A stretch of 64,000 bases of DNA from Streptomyces sp. AV19. Its GTDB lineage: Bacteria > Actinomycetota > Actinomycetes > Streptomycetales > Streptomycetaceae. Location: assembly GCF_015999245.1 (NCBI RefSeq), contig NZ_JAEAMR010000018.1, forward strand, positions 53,752-117,751. Direction: 5' to 3'. Below the pieces are notes generated by a model. It was not told the DNA's origin. It ran no database searches and worked only from the letters and a program-made list of their open reading frames with translations. Position numbers and translations under genes: made by a program. Positions 28,040 to 36,030 of this stretch are shown in pieces (positions within the stretch are counted from its first letter, which is position 1; each line of letters opens with the position of its first letter).

Positions 28040-28606
28040 TCAGGCCATGGCGGGGACACCGTCTCCCAGCAGTCCCACGAAACAGCGCATCCACTGCGCC
28101 TGCGCGTTCCATGCCTGGGCGGAGACCATGCGGCCGTCGAGGACGACGGGCTCGTCCACGAAGGTGCCGGCCCCCGCCTGCACGTCGGGCGCGCAGGCGG
28201 GCCAGCAGGTCGTGCGCCGGCCGGCCAGGACGCCGAGAGGGGCGAGCGCGACGGCCGCGTGGGAGATGTGCGCCACCGGCTTGTCCCGGTCGAAGAAGTG
28301 GCGCACGATGCGGCGGAAGTCCTCGTCGAGGCGGAGGTACTCCGGGGCGCGGCCGCCGGGGATCACGAGCCCCTCGTAGTCGCCCGGGTCGGTCTCGCCG
28401 AAGGCGGCGTCGCCGGGCCAGGTGTGGGCGGGCTTCTCGGTGAAGGTGTCGAACCCGGCGGCACCGTCATGGGCGACGAACTGCAGGCGCTTGCGGGACG
28501 GGGCGGCGATGTGCACCTCGTAGCCCTCCTCCTGGAGCCGCCAGTACGGGTGGAGGACCTCCAGGACCTCACCGGCGTCGCCGGTCGTGATCAGAACCTT
28601 CGGCAT
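28040..28606 (-). CDS. DJ-1/PfpI-family protein with Ser in place of the active-site Cys
   Basis: 188 aa; DYEGLVIPGGRAPEYLRLD and ..DKPVAHISHAAVALAPLGVLAGRR are the class I amidotransferase-like fold segments. In PfpI/DJ-1 enzymes the elbow is (A/G)-x-C-H; here it reads HISH, so the nucleophilic cysteine is serine. That argues against cysteine peptidase/deglycase chemistry and for a binding or altered role. The first gene of the same-strand stress-like cluster with two aldo/keto reductases. Start ATG 28606; the ribosome site is weak. Confidence 0.82.
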   Translation of the reverse strand: MPKVLITTGDAGEVLEVLHPYWRLQEEGYEVHIAAPSRKRLQFVAHDGAAGFDTFTEKPAHTWPGDAAFGETDPGDYEGLVIPGGRAPEYLRLDEDFRRIVRHFFDRDKPVAHISHAAVALAPLGVLAGRRTTCWPACAPDVQAGAGTFVDEPVVLDGRMVSAQAWNAQAQWMRCFVGLLGDGVPAMA

Positions 28607-28816
28607 GGTGCGGGCCTCTTGTCCGTGTGGTGACGATGCCGCCCGGGTGAGCCGGCCCCCTCACGGTGCCCGACCGCGGCTCCGCGCGGAAAACGCCCGG
28701 CCGTGCCATTCCACTCATGCCGGAATCGGGCCGCCGGGACGGCTCCCTCACCGGGCCCGGGGCCCGGGGCACCGGACACGCGAAGGCTCACCGCTTCCCG
28801 GTCGAGGACGGCCCCG

Positions 28817-29707
28817 TCACCGCCCGAGCGCCCGTGGAGAGTCGGTGAGCACGGCATCGGCGCCCAGCACCGCAGCCGCCCGGTGGTCGGCCCGCGTGTT
28901 CACCCCGAACAGGACGACGCGGACGGCTCCCCTGCGGCGGAAGCACAAGATCGCGTCCCGGTCCCACAGAGCGGCGTCCGGCACCGCGCAGGATTCGGCA
29001 CCGAGGGTCAGGTGCTCGATCACGCGGAGGTCGCGGCGCAGCTCGAAACCCACCCAGGTGCCGGGTCGTGGCGGGTCGGCACAGCACCCGGTCAGGCGGC
29101 AGGTCAGCAACCGGCGCCGCGTCCTTTCCCGGCTCTCGAAGGCCCTGGCGCGGGGGTGCCGGCCGGCGGCGGCGAGGACGTCGGCGCGGGTCGAGTAGAA
29201 GAGGGTGCGTTCCCAGGCGGGGGTGCCGGACGCCTCGAGCCGGTCCATCGCCCGGGCGACCGCGGCCGCCGGCTGTCGCGGGCGGGGCGACTTCAGGTCC
29301 AGGACGACGGGCACGCCCGCGGGCAGGGACCGCAGGGCGGCGTCGAGGCGGGGCAGGCGGAGCCGCGCGTCGGAGGACGACCGGTACGGGCGGTTCCCGC
29401 GCCCGTCGCGGAAGGCGTGGCCGGCGTTGAGGCGGGTGACGTCGGCGGCGGTGTGCTCGGCGACCCGGCCACTGCCGTCCGTGAGGGCACGGAGATCGGC
29501 GGGCCGGTACAGGACGGGCACGCCGTCCCGGGTGACCTGGACGCTGAGCCACACCATGTCGACGTGCCGTGCGAGGGCCGCGTCGATGGCGGCGAGGGTG
29601 TTCTCGGGCATGTCGTACCCGCCGGCCCGGTGGGCGATGACGGCCGGCGCGGGATACGAGGGCCGGCCGATCGCGGCCACCGCTCTGTCGGCAATGTCGT
29701 GGTGCAT
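28817..29707 (-). CDS. Glycerophosphodiester phosphodiesterase-like protein, degenerate active site
   Basis: 296 aa from ATG 29707 (GAGGAA about 12 bp upstream). GDPD-like TIM barrel: IAHRAGGYDMPENTLAAIDA keeps the first His/Arg and PENT. The next family motif, usually (I/W)E-x-D-V..T-x-DG-x-x-V..HD, reads VWLSVQVTRDGVPVLYRPADL, so metal-binding Glu and Asp and the second catalytic His are missing. Later strands (VPVVLDLKSP, VVLFGVN, GADAVLTDSPRAL) are conserved. Probably not a classical diesterase; a binding or changed activity is likely. No signal peptide seen. Confidence 0.72.
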   Translation of the reverse strand: MHHDIADRAVAAIGRPSYPAPAVIAHRAGGYDMPENTLAAIDAALARHVDMVWLSVQVTRDGVPVLYRPADLRALTDGSGRVAEHTAADVTRLNAGHAFRDGRGNRPYRSSSDARLRLPRLDAALRSLPAGVPVVLDLKSPRPRQPAAAVARAMDRLEASGTPAWERTLFYSTRADVLAAAGRHPRARAFESRERTRRRLLTCRLTGCCADPPRPGTWVGFELRRDLRVIEHLTLGAESCAVPDAALWDRDAILCFRRRGAVRVVLFGVNTRADHRAAAVLGADAVLTDSPRALGR

Positions 29708-30361
29708 GCGCCGTACCCGTTCCTCGGCCTCATTCTCACTGGTCCCTCTCCAGTCTCGGCGCCGTACGGGCCGGACGGTGCCGGGTGGACAGCCTACGGC
29801 GCGGGGGAACCGGTGTCGGACGAGCGGGGGACCCCGTCCCCCTGCCGCCCCGGCGGACACGCCGTCGGGGCGGCAGGGACAACAGTGCGCGGCGATGCGG
29901 CCAGCTGGCGTGACAGCGGACGTTGGCGATGACTCCGTCGGCCCGCTCGGGCTGAACACTCATACGGTCACGGGGAGTTGGGCGACGAGCTCGACGCAGT
30001 GGCCTTCCCTGGGGGACTGGATGGCGACGGCGCGTTTCCCAGGGGTGAAGTGGCGAGCGGGCCGGCGCGCTCGGCGGGCCTTCGCCGGGCGCGCCCGCCC
30101 GGCCCCTCCTCGTACCGACGGCCGTACCGACGGCCGCGCGGCCCGGCTCGCGCGGCGGGCGGACGCCTCCCGCCGGGGCGGGGAAGGGACGGTACATCCG
30201 AGCAATACCGCGTCCACAGTGGTCAGTTGGCCAAAGCAGCGATGCGAACGCGTCATATCCCGCAGTCGTCGAACCTTCATCCAGTCGCGCGGTGGCAGAC
30301 TCGGTCCGCCGTCCCCGGCGGGCAGCCGGTGGACGACCGACTCGGCGAAAGGAGGCCCTCC
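29708..30361. other. Long divergent intergenic region
   Basis: 654 bp between the GDPD-like gene and the lectin. No ribosome site plus open frame with coding bias could be supported. The 29960-30060 part read on the minus strand (..HFTPGKRAVAIQSPREGHC) has fair G/C third positions and could be a relic, but no family is evident. The right end carries the lectin promoter and the strong AAAGGAGG site at 30348-30355. Confidence 0.4.
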
Positions 30362-30826
30362 ATGAGGAAGAGGGTCAGCGCACTTCTCGCAGTTGTCACA
30401 CTCGCCACCCTGACACTCGCCGGCCAGGCCGGCGCCGCACCGTCCGCACACACCTCGGCAAGCGACACAAGAGCCACAAGCGCGGCAAGAATCAAGGCCA
30501 CTCAGGTGCTCTACGCGCCCGCCGTGCTGGAGCGGGGCCAGTCCTGGAGCTCCGACACGGCCAACCTGGTCATGCAGACCGACGGCAACCTCGTCGTCTA
30601 CGATGAGTTCGGCCGGGCTCGCTGGAACTCCTCGACCGTCAACCAGGGTTGGCGGGCCGCCTTCCAGACCGACGGCAACTTCGTCGTCTACACCCGCTCC
30701 GGCCTCGCGGTCTGGAACTCGAGGACCGCGGGGCACCCGGGCTCCCGGCTCGTCGTCCAGGACGACGGCAACGTCGTGATCTACGACGGCAGCCAGGCCA
30801 TCTGGAACACCAGAACGGCCCACTGA
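30362..30826 (+). CDS. Secreted bulb-type (B-lectin, GNA-like) mannose-binding lectin
   Basis: 154 aa behind a perfect AAAGGAGG site. Signal peptide 1-25 (MRKRVSALLAVVTLATLTLA). The mature part is one beta-prism II domain with the three mannose-site motifs Q-x-D-x-N-x-V-x-Y: QTDGNLVVY, QTDGNFVVY and QDDGNVVIY, each followed by a W-N-S/T strand. Such lectins in Streptomyces bind mannose-type glycans outside the cell. Stand-alone gene with its own terminator. Confidence 0.92.
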   Translation: MRKRVSALLAVVTLATLTLAGQAGAAPSAHTSASDTRATSAARIKATQVLYAPAVLERGQSWSSDTANLVMQTDGNLVVYDEFGRARWNSSTVNQGWRAAFQTDGNFVVYTRSGLAVWNSRTAGHPGSRLVVQDDGNVVIYDGSQAIWNTRTAH

Positions 30827-30831
30827 TCCGG

Positions 30832-30869
30832 GCCGTCGGCGGACCGGCCCCCGGTCTGCCGACGGCTTT
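30832..30869 (+). terminator. Lectin terminator
   Basis: Nearly perfect 16-bp stem (GCCGTCGGC, G.U, GACCGG and its complement) with a 3-base loop at 30832-30866, followed by TTTA, 5 bp after the lectin stop. A second, bulged GGGCC..GGCCC hairpin at about 30871-30900 may serve the convergent deformylase gene. Confidence 0.85.
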
Positions 30870-30915
30870 ACGGGCCGTCCCTACCGAAGGGCGGCCCGGC
30901 TGCGGCGAGGCGCCG

Positions 30916-31578
30916 TCACCCGCTCAACTCGGCCGCCTTGACCGCCCGTCGCGCGAAGACGTCGTCCCGCCGCCCCTCCATCTGCCGCAGCGCGTCCCTG
31001 CGGTCCCGCCTGGAGAGCCGGTCGAGGTACGTGTGGCCGACGAGGTGATCGCTCTCGTGCTGCAGGCACCGGGCGAAGTACCCCGTCCCCTCGATGACGA
31101 GCGGGTGGCCGTCCTTGTCGAAGCCCCGCACGACGGCGCGGTCGGTGCGGGGAACGTCCATGGTCGCGCCCGGCACGGACAGGCAGCCCTCGGAGTCGTC
31201 GACGAGCCGGCGGCTGCCCGGATCGGGCAGGTCCAGGACCGGGTTGACGATGTGGCCGACGTGCCGGATCCCGTCGTCGTCCGGGCAGTCGTAGACGAAC
31301 AGCCGCAGATCGACGCCGACTTGGTTGGCGGCGAGGCCGGCGCCGTCGGCCACGTGCATCGTCAGGAACATGTCGTCGATCAACGCCGAGAGCTCCGGCG
31401 TCCCGAACTCGGTCACCTCCCGGCAGGGCCGGCTCAGGACCTCCTCCCCCACCACGGTGATCCGGCGCACCGAACCGCGTTCCGTCTCCGGCGGCAGCGC
31501 CGGATACGCGTCGACGGGACGGCCCTGCAGCCGGACGCGCCGGTCGACCGGACGGGACGGGTCATGACGGACAGCCAT
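30916..31578 (-). CDS. def: Peptide deformylase (second-type, accessory)
   Basis: 220 aa from ATG 31578 with a GGGGGAGA site. All three deformylase motifs: GAGLAANQVG, EGCLSVPG and QHESDHLVG (HExxH metal site with the Cys of motif 2). Removes the formyl group from nascent protein N-termini; cytoplasmic. Streptomyces usually have several def genes, and this one is long at both ends. Divergent from a winged-HTH gene whose operator-like palindromes lie in the gap, suggesting conditional expression, for example as a resistant deformylase; that is inference. Confidence 0.9.
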   Translation of the reverse strand: MAVRHDPSRPVDRRVRLQGRPVDAYPALPPETERGSVRRITVVGEEVLSRPCREVTEFGTPELSALIDDMFLTMHVADGAGLAANQVGVDLRLFVYDCPDDDGIRHVGHIVNPVLDLPDPGSRRLVDDSEGCLSVPGATMDVPRTDRAVVRGFDKDGHPLVIEGTGYFARCLQHESDHLVGHTYLDRLSRRDRRDALRQMEGRRDDVFARRAVKAAELSG

Positions 31579-31593
31579 CGCTGTCTCCCCCTC

Positions 31594-31633
31594 TGTTCGC
31601 ACACATCACTTGCTGTTCGCACACATCACTTGC
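31594..31633. repeat. Perfect 20-bp tandem duplication
   Basis: TGTTCGCACACATCACTTGC occurs twice head-to-tail in the def/HTH promoter gap. It has no internal symmetry; it may be a duplicated regulator site or a slippage product. Confidence 0.9.
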
Positions 31634-31638
31634 CAAGC

Positions 31639-31667
31639 ACTTTGCAAACTAGCAGACTTTGCAAAGT
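31639..31667. promoter_or_regulatory. Pair of TTTGCAAA operator-like palindromes
   Basis: ACTTTGCAAA occurs at 31639-31648 and 31656-31665, 17 bp apart. The second extends to a perfect 12-bp palindrome ACTTTGCAAAGT that overlaps the GTG start of the HTH gene. Likely the autoregulatory site of that protein and perhaps also control of def. Confidence 0.65.
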
Positions 31668-32202
31668 GACTGAAGAAGATCTGCGCGAGCACGAGGTCCG
31701 TACGGCCCTGCTGGGCCTGCTCGCCGAAGTCGGCACCGTCACGGCGACCGAGGCCGCCGGTCGGCTGGGCTACAGCTCCGGGCTCTGCTCGTTCCACCTG
31801 CGGCAGCTCGCGCGCCACGGGTACGTCGAGGAAGCCCCTCACCACGGGGGCCGCGCGCGCCCGTGGCGCCTCAAGCAGCGTTCCACCGAAGCCGAGGCGT
31901 CCATGGAGGACGGTTTCGGGGACTGGGCCAGGGGGCTGGAGGACGAGAGCTGGCGGCAGTGGCTGGACCGGCGGGACCAGGAGCCCGACGAGTGGCGCCG
32001 CGACGAAGCCTTCAGCGCCATCGCCTACCTCACCCCGGAGGAGATGAGCCGGGTCGCCGAGACGATCCGACGGACGCTCGCCCCGTACCAGGACCGCGAA
32101 CAACGCCCCCTGGCCCGGCCCGAGGGGGCTCGCCCGGTGGCCCTTATCGCCCGGCTGTTCCCTCTGCTCCCGGACACGAAGTCCAGTGAGGACGAGGACT
32201 GA
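31666..32202 (+). CDS. ArsR-type winged-helix regulator, putatively leaderless
   Basis: 178 aa from a GTG at 31666. No ribosome site precedes it and a palindrome abuts it, suggesting a leaderless mRNA. Winged HTH at ~5-65 (EHEVRTALLGLLAEVG.., LGYSSGLCSFHLRQLARHGYVEE), as in ArsR/DUF5937-like helix-turn-helix proteins of actinomycetes; the remainder is a charged helical tail (YLTPEEMSRVAETIRRTLAPY) seen in related Streptomyces HTH proteins that act as dimers. No metal-binding Cys motif. Divergent from def. Confidence 0.8.
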   Translation: MTEEDLREHEVRTALLGLLAEVGTVTATEAAGRLGYSSGLCSFHLRQLARHGYVEEAPHHGGRARPWRLKQRSTEAEASMEDGFGDWARGLEDESWRQWLDRRDQEPDEWRRDEAFSAIAYLTPEEMSRVAETIRRTLAPYQDREQRPLARPEGARPVALIARLFPLLPDTKSSEDED

Positions 32203-32505
32203 AGCGCTTTGCTCGGATCCGACGGTTCGGCGGCCAGGCTGTGGGCTCGGGACGGATCGCCATGCCGGCCGCGTAATGGTGGGCTCATGACGGTCCGAAG
32301 AACAGCGCACCCGAGCAGGCACCCGCGACATGGAGGGCGGCGGCCGTGCCGGTGTCCTCGGAGTGCCGACCGGCCATGCCCCGGTGCCTCCCGGCCGCGC
32401 CGGCCGTAGCCCGGTGCCCCGGCGGACGCGTCCCCCGTGTGCCCGGTGCGGCTTCGCGCATACGTGATGGGCCCCTGCGGACCGGACCGCACCGACCCTC
32501 CGCCG
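32203..32505. other. Convergent intergenic region
   Basis: 303 bp between the HTH gene and the DUF1259 gene, both ending here. It contains GC-rich inverted repeats around 32390-32425 (CGGCCGCGCCGGCCG) that may terminate transcription. No gene seen. Confidence 0.45.
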
Positions 32506-33480
32506 TCAATCCGGCGAAGCGGGCGAGACATTGGTGTGGCGGATGGCGCTGCGGAGGTGCTTGGCGAGGCGGACCGGGTCGCCGACGGCCCACAGATGGA
32601 AGAAGAACAGACGGGGCTGGTCGGTGAGCATGTGGTTGTGGAAGGCCACGATGTCGATCTTTCCGCGCCGCAGGGCCCTGACCGTCGCGGGCACCTCGCG
32701 GGCGGTCACGGCGATGTCCCCGTTCACCAGGGCCTTCTTGCGGCTGAGGGGCTGGAAGATCAGGGCGGTGGTGCTGCCGGTCATCCTGGGCAGCACCCGG
32801 TCGTGGTCGGCCATGGTCTCGTTGCGGGCGAAGGTGACCTTGTAGACCGAGCCCTGGGCCCGGCCCTCCGCTCCCAAGGCGCGGTCGACGGCCGGACCGT
32901 CCAGTCCCAGGGGCACTTTGACGGGCGTGCCCGAGACCTGGGGCGTGCCGGTGACGTCCAGGGCGGCCCGCAGCTTCTTGGCCAGGGCCACCGGGTCCCG
33001 GCCCATGGCGTGGACGTGGACCCACTGCAACGCGGGCGTGTGGGCGGGGAGATGCTCGTGCAGGGACGTCTGGTTGATGCCGCGGGCGACCAGGACGTCA
33101 TGGACCTTCCGCACCTCGGGCTCGGTCAGCGCGAGGTCCCCCATCATCATCGTCTGCCCGTCGGGGTAGCGGACGAAGGACGCGAACGACCCGATCGCCT
33201 TGACACGATGTCCCTTGCAGACCACCTTCAGGTCGACCCGGGGGAACCCGATGCCGTAGGCCCGGTTGCTCACGAGCCGGCCCTTGTGACCCAGCACGGC
33301 CACCACTCCCCGCCAGTCGGATTCCTTGGTGACCGACGGCCAGACCCGTTCCGGCGGATGGACGTCCGCTTCCGCGGCGTTCGTCGTCAGGAGCACCGAC
33401 GTGAAGGTGAGCACCCCCGCCAGACACCGCCGGGTCGTAGCCCGCGTCCCCTTGCCCGCACCATCCGGCCGTCCGCCCAT
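32506..33480 (-). CDS. Secreted LppY/LpqO-like DUF1259 protein
   Basis: 324 aa from ATG 33480 with GGAGG at 7 bp. A signal peptide (RRCLAGVLTFTSVLLTTNAAEA) precedes two tandem DUF1259 repeats, recognisable by the paired MMMGDLALTEPEVRKVHDVL.. / VNGDIAVTAREVPATVRALR and LHEHL..WVHVHAMG / FHNHM..FFFHLWAVG segments. Mycobacterial LppY/LpqO are lipoproteins; here there is no lipobox Cys, so the protein is probably secreted. The H-x-H-containing segments could bind metal, but function is unknown. Confidence 0.82.
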   Translation of the reverse strand: MGGRPDGAGKGTRATTRRCLAGVLTFTSVLLTTNAAEADVHPPERVWPSVTKESDWRGVVAVLGHKGRLVSNRAYGIGFPRVDLKVVCKGHRVKAIGSFASFVRYPDGQTMMMGDLALTEPEVRKVHDVLVARGINQTSLHEHLPAHTPALQWVHVHAMGRDPVALAKKLRAALDVTGTPQVSGTPVKVPLGLDGPAVDRALGAEGRAQGSVYKVTFARNETMADHDRVLPRMTGSTTALIFQPLSRKKALVNGDIAVTAREVPATVRALRRGKIDIVAFHNHMLTDQPRLFFFHLWAVGDPVRLAKHLRSAIRHTNVSPASPD

Positions 33481-33646
33481 TGCGCATACCTCCGTGTCGA
33501 CTACCACCCATGTCATGTCGCGACCGCGGAAATCGCGATGTGGAGGCAGCCATTCGGAACAGCGGTGTCCCGTGACGTCCCCGGACGGAGCAGCACGGTC
33601 TGCGCCGCCGGCCGGGAGGACGTAGGAAGGAAGCCGACGGCCTGGA

Positions 33647-34039
33647 TCACACGGCCGCGCGCCGCCTGCGCAGGGCTGCGGTGCCCATGGCCGCCGCCCC
33701 GGCCGGCAGCAGCACCGCGGCTGTGAACGGGAGCCACGGCGTGCCCTCGTCCCGGGACCAGCCGACGATCAGGCCCGTCCACAGAATCGCGGCGGCGGGG
33801 AGCAGCAGCCAGTTCGAGACGGTGCCGGCGACGGCGGCCGCGCGGGCCCGGCCGTGCGCCCGCAGCACCTCCCCCACCGCGTACGGGAGGACCAGGAGTT
33901 GCAGGGCCGCGACGCCCCAGTCCAGTCCCTCGCCATGGAACCAGTCCACGACGACGCCCACCGCCATGACGGCCATGGCGACGGCGAAGCCCCAGGACAC
34001 GGCCTTCGTCGCGCCCGATCGTTTCGGAGTCTGTGCCAT
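33647..34039 (-). CDS. Small membrane protein
   Basis: 130 aa with four predicted membrane helices (AVSWGFAVAMAVMAVGVVVDW, ..ALQLLVLPYAV.., ..WLLLPAAAILWTGLIVGW.., ..FTAAVLLPAGAAAMGT..) and an Arg-rich cytoplasmic tail. No family recognised. Single gene, 166 bp upstream of the DUF1259 gene on the same strand and divergent from the DUF5995 gene. Confidence 0.65.
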   Translation of the reverse strand: MAQTPKRSGATKAVSWGFAVAMAVMAVGVVVDWFHGEGLDWGVAALQLLVLPYAVGEVLRAHGRARAAAVAGTVSNWLLLPAAAILWTGLIVGWSRDEGTPWLPFTAAVLLPAGAAAMGTAALRRRRAAV

Positions 34040-34163
34040 GCGGGGAGCATACGCATGCCGCTGACCGGCATGGATGCCAGTGCTCCCGCCGGGAAACCCG
34101 ACCTCGTTGTCCCGACCTCGTTGTACAGGGCCCGATCCCCCCGCCTACGAGGGAGGCCCCCAC

Positions 34164-35114
34164 GTGTTCACGACGCATCTCGCACGGGCGATCGCGATCC
34201 CGGTGACGATGACGCTGGTCCTGTGGAGCGGAGGTGCGGCGCGGGCGGACGCGGGTCCGGGCGCGCGGACGGTGGTGTGCCGGGCCGCCCCGGCGGACTG
34301 TGCCGGGCAACTGGAGCGGGAGCTCGGCTCGTTCCGCGACCGCCTCGGGTGCGACGCCCGTGCGCCCTTCGCGGCGGTGTACACGTGGGTGCAGACCACG
34401 CTGCGGCGTACGGCGCGGGAACGGCCCGGCTACTTCGCCGAACCGTCCTGGGCGGTGCGCGACTTCAACGCCGCCTTCGCCGAACGCTACTTCGGCGCCG
34501 TGCGCGCCGGCCGGGACGGGCGCCCGGTGCCGGAGGCGTGGCGGATCGCGTTCGCCGCGGGGCGCGGGGGCGGGACCAACGCCGGGCAGGACGTCCTGCT
34601 GGGCTCCAACGCCCACATCCAGCGCGACGCCGCTTACGCGCTGGCCGAAACGGGCCTCGTACGGCCCGGCGGTACGACCCGCAAGGCCGACTACGACAGG
34701 GTCCAGTCCGTACTGGACCGTGCGTTCGGGCCCGCGGTGCGGGAGGTCGCCCGCCGCTACGACCCGTTGGCCGGCGCGGCGGAGGAGCGCTGGAATCCGG
34801 TCGCGCGCTTCACGGCGCACGAACTGTTCGTGCTGTGGCGCCAAAACGCCTGGTACTACGGCCGGAGTCTGGCCGCCGCCCGTGACGCCGCGGAGTTCCG
34901 GGAGGTCTCCCGGACCGTCGAGGCGAACGCGACCGCGTGGGCCACGCTCCTGGCGGCCGTCCAGGTGCCCGGCTACGGACTGGTCCGCGACGCCTACTGC
35001 CGCGGCGGCCGGGGCACGGCGGTCCCGGCGCCGACGACGGGCTGGACGCCCCGGCCGCTGCCGGCCCTCCTCGCCCTGGGCCGGCTACCGGTGCCGCCGC
35101 ATCGTGGCGGCTGA
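34164..35114 (+). CDS. DUF5995 family secreted protein
   Basis: 316 aa from a GTG with GAGGGAGG at 8 bp. Signal peptide 1-32 (IAIPVTMTLVLWSGGAARA). Matches the DUF5995 pattern as I know it: APFAAVYTWVQTTL, FAEPSWAVRDFNAAFAERYFGAV, PEAWRIAF and LLGSNAHIQRDAAYAL (usual LG-N-AHI-D), then a helical half with KADYDRVQSVLDRAF. Mainly alpha-helical, phospholipase- or haemerythrin-like histidine positions; activity unknown. Two cysteines near the N-terminus may pair. An upstream ATG at 34074 lacks a ribosome site. Confidence 0.78.
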   Translation: MFTTHLARAIAIPVTMTLVLWSGGAARADAGPGARTVVCRAAPADCAGQLERELGSFRDRLGCDARAPFAAVYTWVQTTLRRTARERPGYFAEPSWAVRDFNAAFAERYFGAVRAGRDGRPVPEAWRIAFAAGRGGGTNAGQDVLLGSNAHIQRDAAYALAETGLVRPGGTTRKADYDRVQSVLDRAFGPAVREVARRYDPLAGAAEERWNPVARFTAHELFVLWRQNAWYYGRSLAAARDAAEFREVSRTVEANATAWATLLAAVQVPGYGLVRDAYCRGGRGTAVPAPTTGWTPRPLPALLALGRLPVPPHRGG

Positions 35115-35116
35115 GA

Positions 35117-35148
35117 GGGCCGCACCACCCGGTGGGGCGGTGCGGCCC
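35117..35148. terminator. Bidirectional terminator
   Basis: Perfect 10-bp stem GGGCCGCACC / GGTGCGGCCC with a 12-base loop between the convergent DUF5995 gene and the next secreted protein gene. Confidence 0.8.
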
Positions 35149-35163
35149 GGCGTCAGACGGCGC

Positions 35164-35670
35164 TCAGTACCCCCGGTACGCCGTGATGTCGGTGGTGTGC
35201 GCCTTGCCCTTGACGTCCAGCAGCACCCGCAGCTTGTGGCCGGTGTAGTAGTTGCCGACCGCGCTGTGCTTCTTCCAGTCGCACAGCCGGAAGCCGCTGC
35301 TGGCGAGGATCCGGCCGGTGTTCATGTCCTTGATCCGGACCCGGGCCTTGCCCTTGTCCCCGTTGTTCCAGCACTTGAACGTGACCTTCGCGGAGTTCGC
35401 GGGCCGGGACTGGGTGTAGTTCTGCGACTCCCACTTCTTGCCGTGCGAGTTGAGGTACGCGGCGGATATCTTCGCCGGCCCCCAGACGCGCTTCCAGGTG
35501 GTCTTGACCGCGGTGCTGTCCCCGGAGTCCGTCGTGTGCGCGGCGGCGACGGCGGACGCGGCCGTGGAGCCGGCCGCGCTCGGTGCGGCGGCCATGGCCG
35601 GGGTGGCGGCCAGGACGCCGCCGAGGATCGCGGTCGTGGCGGTGAGGGCGATGCGCTTGCGTACGTACAT
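35164..35670 (-). CDS. Secreted protein of unknown function
   Basis: 168 aa with GGAAGGAA site. Signal peptide MYVRKRIALTATTAILGGVL..AMAA (cleavage about residue 28). The mature protein has an Ala/Ser/Thr-rich N-terminal stretch and then a compact domain with two cysteines (FKCWNNGDKGKARVRIKDM.., GFRLCDWKK) and many Tyr/Trp. No family recognised. Single gene with its own terminator. Confidence 0.75.
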   Translation of the reverse strand: MYVRKRIALTATTAILGGVLAATPAMAAAPSAAGSTAASAVAAAHTTDSGDSTAVKTTWKRVWGPAKISAAYLNSHGKKWESQNYTQSRPANSAKVTFKCWNNGDKGKARVRIKDMNTGRILASSGFRLCDWKKHSAVGNYYTGHKLRVLLDVKGKAHTTDITAYRGY

Positions 35671-35798
35671 GCTTCGGGTTCCTTCCCCCGCTGTTCGGGA
35701 CGGGCGGCGCGGGGTGGACCGCGCCGCCCTGTTGCACCACGAACTCTGCTGGGCCACGCCGGCAACTTCCAGCACTCACCGCCCGGTCGGGGCTTCAT

Positions 35799-36030
35799 GG
35801 GACGTCCCACGGTCCGACCTGCGGAGACGTCCCGTCCCACGAGGCGTGGGTGGGACGGGAGTGGCGCCAGGACAGCACCGACCGGAACCGCGTGGAGCCC
35901 GGCATGCTCCTGATCACCCCGCCCGGCGAGAAGGAGCACTTCATGCTGAAGTGGCCCCACGGCGGCGCCCTGGTGAACCAGTCGGGGGCCACCCACCCCG
36001 GCACCTGCGTCAACCCGGTCGGCGTCGGCC
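35799..36030 (+). pseudogene. Coding-like fragment of an unrecognised gene
   Basis: In one plus-strand frame this stretch has G/C in nearly every third position and reads like a real protein: ..VPSHEAWVGREWRQDSTDRN, RVEPGMLLITPPGEKEHFML, KWPHGGALVNQSGATHPGTC, VNPVGVG. Coding bias stops abruptly at about 36030, where the frame enters the convergent gene on the other strand. There is no good start or ribosome site; a GTG at 35850 lies inside a 10-bp hairpin (35831-35859). It looks like a truncated remnant. Family unknown. Confidence 0.45.

Noticed and set aside
29960..30823. Minus-strand frame across the lectin gene
   Set aside because: Antisense shadow of the secreted lectin; only its last 30 residues have some bias.
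31639..31667. TTTGCAAA palindromes as members of the same ArsR regulon
   Set aside because: The core is TTTGCAAA with no N6 spacer; a different operator type, assigned to the neighbouring HTH gene.
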